This document shows, one piece after another, positions 1-13,156 of a stretch of DNA of 64,000 nt. Under the pieces are notes generated by a model, which was not told the origin of the DNA, ran no database searches, and saw nothing but the letters and a program-made list of their open reading frames with translations. The position numbers and the translations under genes were made by a program. The stretch comes from Cymbidium sinense (Eukaryota > Streptophyta > Magnoliopsida > Asparagales > Orchidaceae). The stretch covers positions 7,526,976 through 7,590,975 of the forward strand of contig CM038215.1 in the NCBI GenBank assembly GCA_021442155.1. Reading direction: 5' to 3'. The stretch's first letter is position 1. Every line of letters begins with the position of its first letter.

Positions 1-3000
1 CTCTAGATGGTGTGGGTTGATTTTGTTTGATTCTAGAGCTTGGATCTTCTTTTGATCATGGATAATCTATTGATCAAGGAAAGCTCATCTCAGCCATCCA
101 TCCGTGCATTTTAGATGGTGGGCTGAGATTATTTAGCACATTTAATTATATGTTTATCTTTTATAAACCACAGGTGAATCCTTAGTTGTCTGATCTTTGA
201 TCGAACGATAGAGAATATAAGCACGTTCACCGTCATCCCCATTTGGGATGATAGTTAGTTACCCCTCATTGATGCATGTAAAGCACCTTGACATGAATTA
301 CTTAGGTTAATTAAAAATGCTTAATCAATTTTTGATTAATCCATGGATCTTCAAAATTGCATAACTCTTCATAGGAAATTCAAAAAGAATATGAAATAAA
401 ATTCTATAAATAGATAATTAAACCTAGAACATTTTAAAATTAATTTTGATGAGTTTTGAATTATGATTTTCTTTGAATTTGGGTTTTGTTAGAAAGTTTA
501 TTTTGCTAATTACTCTTTGATTAGGCCTGATTAATCCCAAATTTCATGGGTATGTTTTAGGGGATGACCTCTGCATCCCCTAATTTTCTTTGGATTTATT
601 GAAAGTTTGATTAGAGTAATTTTATGTGGTTTTCTTAATTACCCTTCTCAAGTAATTAAGCATAATTAAGGTATGATCAGTGGTTTTACCCTCTGATTAG
701 GGTTCATTAAGGTTAGATCCAGTAAGTAGGAGGTTTATGGAATAATTTTGGGGCATTTCCCCTAAGCTATTCCCTAAACCCCCTCTTCTCTCATTAATCT
801 CCTCATATAATTATACCCTTAATCAATTTTCTAAAAATTCTAAAAAGTTTTAGAACTTAATTAATCTACCTTGGGTAGATGCTTAGGTGTTTAATAGCCT
901 AAGTTCAATTAAGCAAATGAAAACAAAATTCATAAGTACGAAATGGTGTATAAAATTACTTAAGATAATCCCCTTAGCTTAATTAACTTTTTATTATGAG
1001 TCAAATTGCATTAGGCCTTTTCATTATTAGGTGCATTGCAAATTTAAATTCCTTGTGGATTTTATGTCATTTCATTAGTTCATAATTATTTAGTTAATTC
1101 TTCTAAGGTGGTGTAGGTAATTGTTGATTAAGTTACTTAATTCATACATTAACCTAATCAATGCATAAAAATGGATCTAATTATTTAATAATTAAAAAAA
1201 ATATAAAACACATGTGGGAATGAGTTAGGAATAGTAAACACATCTCACCTTTTTAAAATTAAATCAAACTTCAAACTAAACAAAAATCACATTGAAATTC
1301 ACTTTGATCTATTCTAAATTTTCTTATTCTATAAGAATGTCATTAGATTTAAGTGAAGTGAGTTTGTTTACATGCTTTCATTACTTTGAATCTTTCCTCA
1401 ACTTGTTAAGTTGTATGCCATGTGATTTCAGCATTCATAATTTCATGTTTCAAATTTTAAAATGAAATTGTTTACTTTATGTCAAATGTGCATGTGTTGG
1501 CTAAAATAAAATATGAGTGGCTATTATCACTACTAAATCCAAATTATTTTTAAAACTTATAAATGAAATATCAAATCTGAAAGTATGCTACTTATACTTT
1601 AATTATAAGCTTGCATGTGAAATATTATAAAGGTATGCTTAGTATAGGTTTCCTTTATCTCCTATGTTGGTATAGTTTTGAATAGGAATTTGGTGAGATA
1701 TAAGGTTCATTTGAAAATGACCTAATGCTCACCTAATTTCATATCCTATTCATCCCTATGCTACCATCTAAGAAGGGTTACCTACACTTACAAACATAAA
1801 TTTCATAAACAAAACAAATCTATTAAACAACTTTTGCATCTTCTTTTTCTATTTCATTTATTTTATATGCATGTTTGTATTTATGGAAAGTGGTATATTA
1901 GTCTGGACAACCCCGAGGTTGCGAGACTTTAAGTAGCCCTAAGTAGGCCTTGTACCTTACACCTCTAGTTAACAATGGCACTTTACTCACTTTTGCATTT
2001 CTTACTTTCATGTATGTATGTGAAATTTTGGATAAGGAAAACCTTTTCTACTTAAGAAAAATCATGCATATTCAACTTCTAATTTTTCTTAAATGGATTA
2101 CCTAGCATGCATCATAAAGTGTGTTAACTACTCTCATTTGCATATATAGATATGCTTAGGGTCCATCCATATGCATGTTATATATATATGTTGGGAAAGA
2201 GATGAAGTAATGTGTGTTATGTGAATTTTGATTCATTTTATTTAATCTTAAAATGCCTTTCTCTTTGAATAGGTTTATTTAGGGTTTATGTAAACTTAGG
2301 ATTGATTAAAAGATGTAATCAAAACATTCACCTAAATGAAACTAAAATATGAACCCACTTTAGAAAATTACTTAAGAATTAGGGAAAGAAAGAGAAGTTC
2401 TCTTCTCTTTCCCTCTCTTCATAACATAGTAATTAATTATAGGTTTCACTTAAACCAAATGAAAACATGAAATACAATCAACCCAAAACACTTAAAAAAC
2501 TTAAATGAAACCCTCCTCTAAGTTGAACATGTCCTTCATACTTAGAAAATTTGAACCTAAAGCTATAGCTAAGCATACCACACAAACCTTCAAAGCACAC
2601 ACATTAGTCTAAGTCACTTCTACTTAGGTCAAATTAGGTGCATGGTTTGTTATTATGTGTTATTTTGTGATATATGTTTTAGAATGGATGTTATGGTGTA
2701 TGCTCATAGAATGAATGGTAGGACATTCTTAGTTTAACTATTCTTTTCTGTAAGGGATTGTGCTTAACGGGTGCTATCATAAATAAAAATATAAATGCTT
2801 TTGCTTGTAGATGCTTTATACCCCTAAGTATAATCCATAGGCTAGGTGGACTTAGTCACCCATGTGTTGGGTGATAAGTACAATTTACATGCTTTGGATT
2901 TATGTGGTGTGTTTTAGCTAATCTTTATTTTGCAGGTGTTAGTTAGTCACTTTTCCCTTTTCATGTAAAAATTTGTATAATTAGGATTTTGGAATGATTT

Positions 3001-4709
3001 GTTATGGGGATTAGGATGAGCATTGGTCATAAGATCTTATCTTATGCACCATATAAAGCCTTAGAACATTTACCATCCAACCATCTAAAGAAGGAACCAA
3101 AGAAGAAAAGAAAAGAACAAAAAGTAAAGAAGAATAAAGGTTGAAGACCCCCATAACAATGAATTCCTTTGCATAATTGTAATTTAAGTCATTTGTAATC
3201 TGGGTTGTATAAGGGTAGAGCTCGGTTACCCACATATTATATTTTTAGGTTTATGCGGTGGTGCCTGGACACTATGGTCATTTATTCTTTTTACAATTAG
3301 CTTTATAAATTGATTGATGAGTTGTTTACCTTTTGCATTAAGTGGCATGATTTTCCTAGTTTCTTCCTTGCTTTATGTATGTCCTGCATGTGGATTAGGC
3401 TCTTTAGGGAAAAATAAATCTTTTACCCAACTTAACAATTCAAATTAAAATTAACCTCATAACCTCACCAGGTTTAAAATCAAGATAAAAAATTAGCAAC
3501 CCCTACATGATAGCTTTTTTTATTATATATGCACAAATGCATCTTATTTCACTCTTGATTGGAAGGCTTCCTCTTTTCCGAGAGAACGACCTTTAAGAGC
3601 TGTGGTGGAAACTCACATCCTCCCTTCCTGATTTTGGCCAATAATCTTCTTTTATCATGCATTAGTCATAAAAATGAGTCAAAATATTTGTCCAAAATAA
3701 AAATAAAAAGAAATTTGAATTGCATTAGATTTAGTTCATTTGAAGCATGTCCCTTTATATGATCTAGTCTCGTTAGGGAGTGAGTTTAAGGACTTAGTCT
3801 CTTTCTAAATAATAATAGCCTAGCTATCTTGCGTAAGCATAAAGACTTGTCTGCATGAATTTAAAATAGTAAGAGGAGTTAGTTGGCGACCACCCCCAGG
3901 TGGTTTTAAGTCCAAGCCATTGGGTGGTTTGTCTTCTCTTGTGGAGGCAAACTAATTACTCATTTTTCACCTTAGATTTAGGTTGTGCTTCCGGACCTCG
4001 CCGAAGCTCCCTAGATTTAGGTTCTAAGGTTGCTTCTCCCCTTTGTGGGCCATAAGCATAATTCCTCACCTCCTAGGTATTTCTTTAATCTTGTGTTAAG
4101 GAATCTTAAGTCCTAAAATTCTAATGAAAAATTCAACTTAAACAAACTAAATCAATTTCAAAAATGTAAAGCCCAACTGTAGGATAGTTTAAGATGCTCA
4201 CTAAGTTTCCTAGCATCATGAGGATCTCCAACTTATCTTTCATTATGGCTTCAATAATAAATCCCTCTTTTGATCAATCCCATTTTGATTTTCAAACATA
4301 AACCAATTGATTGATAGTCCTTTCCTATTAGAATCTTCAAAGACAATGATCATTTATCTTAATTGAGAGTTTTCCTAAGGGATCCTTTAGGATGTAATTA
4401 ACTATGGGGGCTTGCCCTTGTAGGGAACTTAATGAACTTGGTTTAAAATAAACTGCTTTACTTTTCCATGTAAAGTAGGGGAAGAATCTCTAGTACATAT
4501 GCAGACCCATCATCCTTAGGAGTCCTTATTGAGGTGATTAGGTCCATTAAAGGGTAGTGCTTTTGTTTTGAGATAGTACACTATTAATGAAAGGTACGAT
4601 CATAAGTACATCTAATCATGGTGTCTTACCAAGATGAATTTCTATAGGTCTCTTCTTTTCTTTCTCCCTACAGATTTGAAGGCAACTCCCTATAATAATT
4701 TATTCCACA
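1..4709 (+). repeat. 5' LTR (left end outside the window)
   Basis: This stretch is collinear with 19988-24599 over its whole length, with many small indels and substitutions; the shared start reads CTCTAGATGGTGTGGG. The right boundary is set where the two copies stop matching, at a terminal CA at 4709, 8 bases before the primer binding site. The 3' copy of the same stretch is about 97 bp shorter, so both have gained or lost sequence since insertion. It is AT-rich and non-coding; the short open frames inside it are not conserved between the copies. Confidence 0.93.
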
Positions 4710-4717
4710 AATTTTTT

Positions 4718-4730
4718 TGGCGACTCTGGG
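4718..4730 (+). promoter_or_regulatory. Primer binding site (tRNA-primed minus-strand synthesis)
   Basis: TGGCGACTCTGGG lies 8 bases after the end of the 5' LTR. It begins with TGG, as expected for the complement of a tRNA 3' CCA end, and matches a tRNA ending in AGTCGCCA. Tat/Ogre elements are known for tRNA-Arg-type sites of similar sequence; the exact tRNA was not checked. The motif is absent after the 3' LTR at 24600, which supports the orientation. Confidence 0.75.
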
Positions 4731-5550
4731 ATGATTCCTCTCACCATCTTTGGTAAATGATCATTATCTTTGAGTTTCAATAGTGGGTTTGTACTTTGGT
4801 ATGAAACCAAGACTATCCTTCTTTTTGTTGGCACTTAGCTCATTTCATTCTTGAGTTAAGTTCGCCAACATCTTTAGGTTTTAGGACCGCATTCCTTATT
4901 GGTCTACAAACCCCTGCTGGATCCTCCAATGGGTAAAATGAAGAAGATCTAAATAAATAAAAAGAAAACATCTTTAAGACTTCTTCCTTATCATTTTCAT
5001 GTTAAGCAAAGGTTCATCCTAAAATAATAAATCTTCCATAAAGAACTTTACCTTTTCAAAAGCATCTTTCCGAAATGCGCTTAATAAAATATTTTCCACA
5101 AAATTTTCACCCCATTTAACAATTCACATAATTGTTACATGTTCCAAAAGCACAAATGAACATCTTTTTTCAATTCACTTTAATGAAGATTTCATTTTCA
5201 AAACAAAAATGAACAATCATTTATTTCAAACAACCATAATCATAATCATAAAATTTTCAAAAGCACACATGAATCTTTTTATTTTAGTACATTCACACTT
5301 ATTGAATGGAAAGTTCATTTGTAAACAAAATAAAAATTTTCAAACAAAAAAGCATATATGAATACCTTCATTTAATATACAATTTATTAAATGAAGATTT
5401 CATTCCAACTAAAAATAAAATATCATTTAGGAAATCAATTTAAACATATCCCACATATGTTTTAAGTTGGAATTCCTCCCTTTCAAAAAAAAAAAAAGAA
5501 AATAAAGAAAAGAAACAATCACACACAAAAAATTTCATATTTCAAAATAA
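4731..5550 (+). other. Element leader, no gene recognised
   Basis: This is AT-rich sequence after the primer binding site with no open frame of note and no recognisable protein remnant. Ogre elements carry an extra ORF upstream of gag, but I see no trace of one here. A run of A at about 5487-5499 leads into the repeat zone. Confidence 0.6.
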
Positions 5551-5559
5551 AAAATTGAT

Positions 5560-7080
5560 CTCCATTCTACATACCTAAATTTGTTGAATGGAGTCTTCAA
5601 AACATTAAAATCAATAATCATATTTCAAAATTCAAACAACATTTGGAACTTCATTTAACATATCCAAATTTGTTAAGTGAAGTCTCCAAATTCTAAAAAA
5701 AAAATTTTCTAAACACATTTGGAATACTTAGCATAATCAAATTTCTAAGTAAAGTTTCCAAATCCAAAATCAAAATAAACAATCATATTTCACAAAATTT
5801 TCAAACACATTTGAATTTCATTTAGCATAATCAAATTTGATAAGTAAAGTTTCCAAATCCAAAATCAAAATCAATAATCATAATTTTTAAAAATGCATTA
5901 AATTTCATTTAGCATAATCAAATTTGCTAAGTAAAGTTTCCAAATCAAAATAAAAAACAATGATATTTCAAAAAAAATTTTCAAAACACATTTGGAATTT
6001 CATTTATCATATCAAAGTAAAGTTTCCAAATCCAAAATCAAAATAAACAACCATATTTCAAAAAAAAAATTTCAAAACACTTTTAAAATTTCACTTAGCA
6101 TAATCAATAAGTGAAGTTTCTAACCAAAATCAAAATCAAGAATCATATTTCAAAAAAAATATTTAACCTCACTTATATAATTTTCTAAGTAAAGTTTCCA
6201 AATTGAATATCAAAATCAACCATCATATTTCAAAATTTAAAACACATTTGGAACCTTTAACATACCCAAATTTGTTAAGTGAAGTCCAAATCCAAAATTC
6301 AAAATTTTCAAAATACATTTGAATTTCACTTAACATAAAATTTGTAACTAAAGTTTCCAACCAAAATCAAAATTGAATCATATCTCAAAATTTTCAAACA
6401 AAATTTTGAACTTTATTAACATACCCAAATTTGTTAAGTAAAGCTTCAAATCAAAATCAAAATTTTCAAACACCTTTGGAACTTTCCCTTAGCATACCAA
6501 ATTTTCTAAAGAGAAGTTTCCATTTTTCAAAATAAAAATGAAATCAAAATTTTAACACACCATTTGGAATTTCATTTAGCATACTCAAATTTGCTAAGTG
6601 AAATTTCCATTTCATAGAACAAGTGGACTTCATTTTTAGCATACCAAATTTACTAAAGTTGAATCTCCACTCAAAACACTACAAACAAAACAAAACACTT
6701 AGATTCCCTTAGCATAACAAATTTGCTATGATCCTACCCTTTAAAATAAAAAAATTTCCAAAAATGAAACACTTAGATTTTCTTAGCATACCTTAAATTT
6801 GCTAAGAATCCTATTTTCATTAAACAAAACACACTTAGATTCTTCACTAAGCATATTTAAATTTGCAAGTAAGAATTCTAAATTTTCTAAGAACACAAAT
6901 AAAATCATTTTGACCCCACTTAACATACAAATTTTTTTTAAAGGAAAGGGTCCTCAAAATCACAAAATTCAAATTCAAAACATAAATGAACCTATGGAAG
7001 CATTCTATCAAAAATTTTGAATCCATATTCAACATACCCAAATTTATTGAAGTTTGATTCATATTCAAATTCTCTCAATC
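5560..7080 (+). repeat. A-rich degenerate tandem repeats in the element leader
   Basis: A unit of roughly 60-130 bp recurs more than a dozen times. Each unit carries versions of ACATTTGGAACTTCATTTA followed by a stretch resembling AAATTTGCTAAGTGAAGTTT and then AAATCAAAATC. Unit length varies and the copies are diverged. The open frames on both strands between 6799 and 7068 are products of this low-complexity repeat and are not considered genes. Confidence 0.8.
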
Positions 7081-7459
7081 AATCTCTTCAAATCTATTTG
7101 AACCCCACTTAATGCTTCCAAGTTGTTGGATGTGGATCAAATTTTCAAAATTCAAAATTCAAAATTTATGGAGATAGATTGATACAAGTTCATTTCTCAT
7201 TGGATTCTTTTAGTTAGTGCTGCGCTCATTGTTCTTTTATAGCAAAATGGCTAGTTCTTAGAAATTTGTCTTACCTTCCCTCATGGTATGGATCTAGCTT
7301 TACCGAATTTCTCTTTGAGTGTACAAAAATTCCCTGGATTGGTTCGATCAAGGGCATTCCCCACCACTCAACAAGAAGGGTGACAGGTGAAGCGATCATT
7401 AGGATAATTACCTAATTTCATGTCTCCTCACTAAAGAGGAAAGCTATGGTAGTACCATA

Positions 7460-8500
7460 GACTTGTTATGAGTTCCAATAGATATACCCGCCCAATTGTA
7501 GTTCATCCTAATTTTGCCCCAAAGCAGTTCCCCATCATGTACCCTACAGGTAAGGCTCCCTGTTTTGGGCTTGCCTCCCCACATTTGAGATGGGTCACAC
7601 TCCCATCTACCCTGCACTGTGGGAACAAGAAGATGGTAGTGAACACTTAGAGAAGAGTCAAAGGCAAGAGCTCAATTTCCATGGATGAGTCTCCCATGAT
7701 CACTTATGTTATAGAAAACCATTTCATCCTCTCTGGATCACATGAAGATGCTAGAGGGTTTCATCACCTCCTTCAAGGAAAATGACCAAGTAGCTTTTAG
7801 AGTGAGGAGGTTATAGTGGCCTCCATTCTATTCTACACCGTGTGGGTAGCATAAGTCCCGGTACCCAGTCAACCTTCATCTATTATCCCCCATAGTGAGA
7901 GGCATTCTATCAAGAGAGGGATGAGGCCCATACATCACACATTACTAAAGAGAGCATGGAGGTTTTGCCGTAGTCACCACTTCGCTTTGATTAATTTTTA
8001 GCTCAAGACGCCACCCGTTAACCATCGAAGAATATCTCATGGGGACCAACCACAAAGAGGGTAGTTCTTGTGATAGAGAGTTGGAGTCTCCACCTAGCCT
8101 ACCCCTCATTCACCATCGCCAATGTAGGTTTCTCATCTCCCATTCCCAAGGCCATGAAGTGCATCGGGAAAATGTACCGTGGTGATCCGGTATGGCCATG
8201 GATCCCCACACCACCCATTATCATATGCAAGCTTTTCTTGACCTTCTACATGGTGGTGCGAAGGAGTGGCAACCCCTAGCATCGGTCCTTACCAACTCTC
8301 CATATCATGCAAAATGGTGATTTTATCAAGATATTCTAGATGATAGTTCAATTGCAGTAGTAGTAGAGGATCATCCTAGGATCGTTACCCTTATTACATC
8401 CAGTATTAGTCAGGAGTATCATTCTTCTAGTGAGTACAATCTGCACAAGATTTACTCCCCAATTACAGGTGAGGTCTGATGCCTCTCAGTGCATGATAGA
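7460..8500 (+). pseudogene. Probable gag remnant, heavily decayed
   Basis: The zone sits where gag should be, between the leader and pol. Short translated patches look gag-like. One at about 7468-7560 contains RYTRPIVVHPNFAPKQFP, resembling the proline-rich region of Tat gag. One near 8208-8330 reads HMQAFLDLLHGGAKEWQPL, resembling the Leu-x-Gly-Ala-Ala-x-x-Trp segment of retrotransposon capsids. The patches lie in different frames with many stops between them. No zinc knuckle was found. The assignment rests on position and two weak motifs, so it is tentative. Confidence 0.4.
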
Positions 8501-9025
8501 AATCACACCGGTCAGCCTAAACTATTTGTACCTGCTGAGTTAGATTGATCCTTAGATGAGATAGTTGAACACTATGTTATAGAGAAGAAGGAGATCTTAG
8601 GGTACGCTTGGTTCAATGAAGAGAGAGTTAGCTTCGATCCCAATAAAGATGACTTGATGGGGGATTCAGTTAGGATATGCATGGTTGATACTAGATGATC
8701 TCTTCCTAAGGATCAACAAGCCATGGAAGATGATGAGATTGATCAAGGAGACACCGTAGAATCAGCCCATCACCTCCGATAATGGTTAAAGCGAGAAGAA
8801 AGCGATTGATAGGATCACACAAGTTCTGGACTTGTAGTAGTGTCGCTTGAAAAAAAGCTTTCCTTATAATTCAGAAGATTAAGAAGCTTTTCTTATAGGT
8901 GCTTGAGTTAGCTCAAACCTTCAACACTAAGGAAGGTTTGCAAGTTGCCAGTGCCAACTCTAGGAAAGTGGTAGCTTCAGGCTGACATGTCGACCGAGAT
9001 AGCCCTTTAGCTCGACCATCAGCAG

Positions 9026-9835
9026 GTGTCAGCCTCAACCTTGATTTCCACACCGATGACTTCTACCATTTTGGCAAGCTCTTCTATTTCTTCTACTAGT
9101 AGAACTCTTGTATCAATGGATAAGGGCATCAAATCCTTTACTCCACTCACTCTACTTGACTTCTACTTTGTACCCCCAAATAATTTCAAGAAATTGAAGA
9201 ATAAATCTGATTTGAATTACATCTGTGTCACTTTTGATGAGTTATCTTCTTCTATTCCTGACGATAACTCTCCAAGTCTAATTAACTATAATAATTTTGA
9301 TCTTCCTCTTTCTGATTAGAGTTGCACTTTTTAACTCTGAATACTACGGGTTCACCTCTTAAGATAGACTTGGAATCATCTGATTCCGAGAACCCCATAA
9401 GAGAAGCTGTAGGTGATCCTGAAGTACAGGTCAAACTTGGCCCACCTTGCCTCAAGAGATTAACAAAGTCAACCTCTGCAGTGGCAAGCTTTTACCTCCT
9501 AGGGCAACACCTCTAGATAGAGGACAATAAGTCATTGGTACTGAAGATTGAGAAGCCCTTTCACAAGATGCTCCACCCTGGGTTCTGCTGGTGGAAGACC
9601 AGTCAAAGGTGGACTACAACATCCTTTCTCATCTAAGAAAGTTGTCATCTAAGCTAAGCATTTATGATGCCCTCATCTTATCCAAAGAGAGAGGGAATCA
9701 CTAATCAAGGCTCTCCTTGATCTTGAAATATGTTTAGCTCAGCTGACCGCTATAGGTGAGGATGCACATTATGTAAAAGAAGCACAAGGGATCACCTTCA
9801 CAGATGAAAACCTTCTACTAGGGGACTTGGAGCAC
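9026..9835 (+). pseudogene. pol N-terminal linker upstream of the protease, broken
   Basis: An open stretch of 97 codons at 9026-9319 starts with a Ser/Thr-rich segment and continues as an acidic region. A second frame at 9322-9516 includes NPIREAVGDPEVQVKLGPP. A third patch near 9610-9720 reads DYNILSHLRKLSSKLSIYDA. That last patch resembles the conserved segment upstream of the protease in Tat-lineage polyproteins, recognised from general knowledge of the family. The frames shift between patches, so no continuous protein can be made. Confidence 0.6.
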
Positions 9836-10550
9836 AACCATCCCCTTTACATTACAGTCGACATGGACAAGTTCAAACTTGCTAGAGTTCTCATGGATTT
9901 AGATGCATCAGTAAATATTAAGAGTCTAAAGACCCTTGCCTACTTGAAGATCGACATCTCTACACTCCAAGGAGATAAGATGATGTTGAGATGATTCAAT
10001 GATCAAGGTGATCGGGCTTTAGGTTCTATAGTGTTACCATTAGAGATCGGTGGCTGGAAGATTGAAGCAAAGTTCTACATCATTGATTCGAATACTTCAT
10101 TCACTACTTTGCTTGGTAGGCCTGGGATACATCATAACAAGATCGTTCAATCCTTCCTTCATCAGTGCATCAAGTTCAGAAAAGATGGAATTGAGTACCA
10201 TGTCAATAGGGATGAAAAGCCATTTTAGTTAGAGAGGTTGAGATCTATGAGGATGCGACCTACTATCTTCCTCAAAATACCATTTCTCGTGAACTTGGAC
10301 AAAATTCAAATGCAAATGCAAAAGCAAAAGAAAATGAAGCAAAAGAAAAGATAAAAGAAAATCAAAAGAGAAAGGAAAGTCCTAGAACACGAGAAAGGGG
10401 AATTGAAGAAGAAGTGGATCCATATATAACATTCCACCCACAGTTCATTCCATCATATGGACATGTGGGCAGAATGGCTCAACCTCCACTAGGCAGAGGT
10501 AGAGGTAGTTCAGGCGTGGGAGACCCCTAGTTGGCCTTACCAGGAGGTGT
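9836..10550 (+). pseudogene. Retropepsin-like aspartic protease domain, broken
   Basis: In one frame the sequence reads RVLMDLDASVNI at about 9884-9919, the active-site region. The Asp at 9896-9898 is kept, but the usual D-x-G-A/S motif has Asp in place of Gly. Downstream, FTTLLGRPGIHHNKI (from about 10103) is the conserved second half of the fold (hydrophobic-LLGRP-x-IH). An in-frame TGA stop lies at 9992-9994 between the two halves. A Lys/Glu/Gln-rich linker follows to about 10400, then HPQFIPSYGHVGRMAQPP and a Gly/Arg stretch, ending at a stop at about 10528. It would have processed the Gag-Pol polyprotein. Confidence 0.8.
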
Positions 10551-10651
10551 TCAGTTCATAGTACCCTACTATTCACATAGACTTGGAATCCAGCTCAGAA
10601 GATGATTATAATGTGATTAGTATACTAGCCAACCCCTCTTAATGGGTTCCA

Positions 10652-11220
10652 TTGGAGGTGACTTTTGATCTATCCAGAGATAAAGACCATGCATCTAAGA
10701 AAAGTAAAGTATTTGAATCTAGTTTATGTGAAATTATCAGGCAGCAGTTAGGAACCTTAGCTCTAACCTCACTTACATCTCAGAAAGTTGAAGGTTTAGT
10801 AGTTAAGGAAGTCCCTAAGTCTTCCAATGACATGAAGCAGAAGAGGTTCTTTTTGGGTTCATCATCCTCAAGTCCAAAGCTCTATGTAGGACTTGAGGAA
10901 GATACTTTTAAAGAATTAATAGAATTTCTTTTGGCTTTTAGTCACCTTGTGTTCAAAATCTTATACAGAAAGGTTTAGTTCCTCACACTTGGTCCAAGCA
11001 TAGGTCAGAATACTTCAAAAAGCTATGGAACAGTATAGGCATGGAAGCACAATCAAGAGTAGGACTAGGATTCGGCATAGTGGGTCTGGTCGATGATGAA
11101 GATTATTGCCTAGTTGTTACCAACCATTTGGAGTCTAATAGGTTCTTCTCACACATCCCCAACTCTTATGAGAGTGTGTGTTTAGAAACTTTAGATGATT
11201 TAGATGATCTCCAAGTCAAA
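10652..11220 (+). pseudogene. pol spacer between protease and reverse transcriptase
   Basis: Two open stretches (10652-10978, and from 11041 onward) contain no catalytic domain. They include VGLGFGIVGLVDDEDY and a Leu/Asp-rich segment just before the RT N-terminus. The frame changes between the stretches. Such a linker is usual in Tat elements. Confidence 0.55.
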
Positions 11221-12170
11221 GAGGCACCACTAGAATTTGAAGAGGAGATTCATTCAACAATCAACAAGCTTAATGAAATCAACCTTGCCACAGAAGAAAA
11301 TCCTCGCCCTACATACATCAGTTCATTGTTGAATGAAGAAGAAACCAATGACTTAGTTAGGCTATTGACTGAGTTTAAAGACTTCTTCACATGGAGTTAT
11401 GAGGAAATGCGATTATCTCCTAACATAGCAGTCCACAAGCTAGCAATATATCCTAATGTTACCCCTACTAAGCAAGCACCTAGATGCAAGCGATTAGAAG
11501 TTGAACAGTAAGTCATTTCTGAAGTCAAGAAATTGATCGATGCTATTTTCATCAGGGAAGAAAAATATCCTACCCAGTTATCTAGCGTCATCCTAGTTAA
11601 AAAGAAGAATGGTCAAATTCGTATTTTCGTCAATTTTAGGGACTTAAATAAGGCATGTCCTAAGGATGAGTTTCCTTATCCTATACTAGAATTAATGGTG
11701 GACATCGCCTCATCTCATGCAGTCTTCTCTTTCATGGATGGGTTAGCTGGCTATAACCAAATCAAGATGTCTCCTAAAGATGAAAGAAACCTTAATCAAA
11801 ATCTTCTGTTATAGGGTCATGCCTTTCAACCTTAAAAATGCTAGTGCTACATACCAACGGGACATGACTCAGATCTTTAATGAGCTCATCCATCATCAAG
11901 TTGAGTGCTACATTGATGATTTAGTAATAAAGAGTTTAGAAAAGGAAGACCATCTCTTTGACTTGAGAGTAATTTTTGAACGGTTAAGATAATATAACCT
12001 CAAGATGAATCCCCTGAAGTGTGCATTTGAAGTCGCTTCAGAGAAATTCCTTGGGTTTGTTGTTCAACATCGGGGAATAGAAATAGATCTTGAAAAGATT
12101 AAAGCTATCTTAGAAATGCCACCTCCTAAGAGTTTAACTGAACTCAGATCCTTTCAAGGATGGCATATCT
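11221..12170 (+). pseudogene. Ty3/gypsy reverse transcriptase domain, broken
   Basis: The order of motifs is that of a gypsy RT: ETNDLVRLLTEFKDFFTWSY, then VILVKKKNGQIRIFVNFRDL, then LNKACPKDEFPYP, then FSFMDGLAGYNQIKMSP, FCYRVMPFNLKNASATYQR, the catalytic YIDD at 11909-11920, and LKMNPLKCAFEVASEKFLGF. YIDD itself is intact. Breaks seen are an in-frame TAA at 11509-11511, a frameshift near 11785-11800 (between the GYNQIKM and FCYRVMP motifs), an in-frame TAA at 11990-11992, and another frameshift near 12160. The domain copied element RNA into DNA. Confidence 0.92.
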
Positions 12171-12560
12171 AAGATGCTTTATCTCAAACCTATCAAGGAG
12201 ATGCAAGCCATTATCAGCACTTGTCAAAAAGGATGCCAAGTTCAAGTGGGATGATAAGTGCTAGCATGCCTTTGAAGACATCAAAGAGTACTTGGTGAAG
12301 CTGCCAGTTCTAGCAACCCCTATCCCGTGTAGGTCACTGATCCTTTATACTACTACATTGGACAACTCTCTCGGCACTCTATTGGCCCAAGCCAACAACG
12401 AAGGGATGGAGAGCGCACTCTACTACCTCAGCCATCATCTGATCCCTGTTGAAGCAAACTATCCAGCTATTGAGAAATATTGCCTAGCTTTGATCTTTGC
12501 ATCTCAAAATCTATGACACTACATGCTTTCTCATAAGGTGAACTTAATCTCTTGAACCAA
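12171..12560 (+). pseudogene. Ty3/gypsy RNase H domain (first RNase H), partial
   Basis: The segment 12292-12516 reads SLILYTTTLDNSLGTLLAQ, then ALYYLSHHLIPVEANYPAIEK and CLALIFASQNL, typical of the RNase H domain that follows gypsy RT. Upstream, in another frame, LSALVKKDAKFKWDDKC with a stop and then HAFEDIKEYL forms the RT-RNase H connection. A stop follows immediately after the last match, at 12514-12516. It would have degraded the RNA strand of the RNA-DNA hybrid. Confidence 0.85.
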
Positions 12561-12774
12561 TCCACTATAGTAACTCATGACATGCCAATGCTTTCCAGTT
12601 ATTTTGCTCACTGGTCCATGATACTCTCATAGTTTGATATCATATTTGTACCCCTCTGTGCGATAAAAGAATAAGCACTAGCAGATTTCTTAATAGTATA
12701 CTCACTTCTTGTTGATTCTCACTTAGTGACAACTCCCCGATGAACAAATCATGAACATAGGGGAGGCCGACAAC

Positions 12775-13156
12775 CACCGATGGGAGATATATTTTGATGG
12801 TGCTACTTCTTTTCTTAATGGTGAAGCACCATGATCTATTCCCAGGAAAGGCAGGGGTAGGAATAGTTCTTCTAACTCCAAACCACGATGTGATGAGATT
12901 CTCATACTATCTTTCCAACCCCTGCACCAACAACGAAGCTGAGTATGAGGCTTTGATTGTTGATTTGGAGTTATCCATCACTATCAATGTCAAGAGCATC
13001 AACATCTTTGGGGATTCTCTATTGGTCATCAACCAGATTGCCAGGTCCTACAAGGTTCTCAAACCCAAGCTTCGTCATTACTACGAGTATACCATGAAGG
13101 TTGTTGGCCCAGATTCCAAGTCACCATTTACAAGGTTCCCTGAGCAGAGAACGTAG
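12775..13156 (+). pseudogene. Archaeal-type second RNase H (aRH), frameshifted
   Basis: One frame gives WEIYFDGATSFLNGEAP at about 12781-12831. A +1 shifted frame (12794-13156) continues with GKAGVGIVLLTPNHDV, NPCTNNEAEYEALIVDLEL and INIFGDSLLVINQIA. The Asp of YFDGA, the Glu of NNEAEYEAL and the Asp of GDS are the expected catalytic acids and are all present, though split across two frames. A second RNase H between RNase H and integrase is known to mark the Tat clade and is the strongest lineage evidence here. Confidence 0.88.

Noticed and set aside
3011..3762. Open frames inside the LTR on both strands
   Set aside because: The first is only partly kept in the other LTR (shortened near 22867-23076) and the second is not; indels disrupt them.
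5560..7080. CRISPR-like appearance of repeated segments
   Set aside because: Repeats are diverged, unit length varies, there are no uniform spacers, and the genome is a plant's.
7468..7650. Possible independent small protein
   Set aside because: Its position and the proline/valine patch fit gag remnants better; no support for a separate gene.
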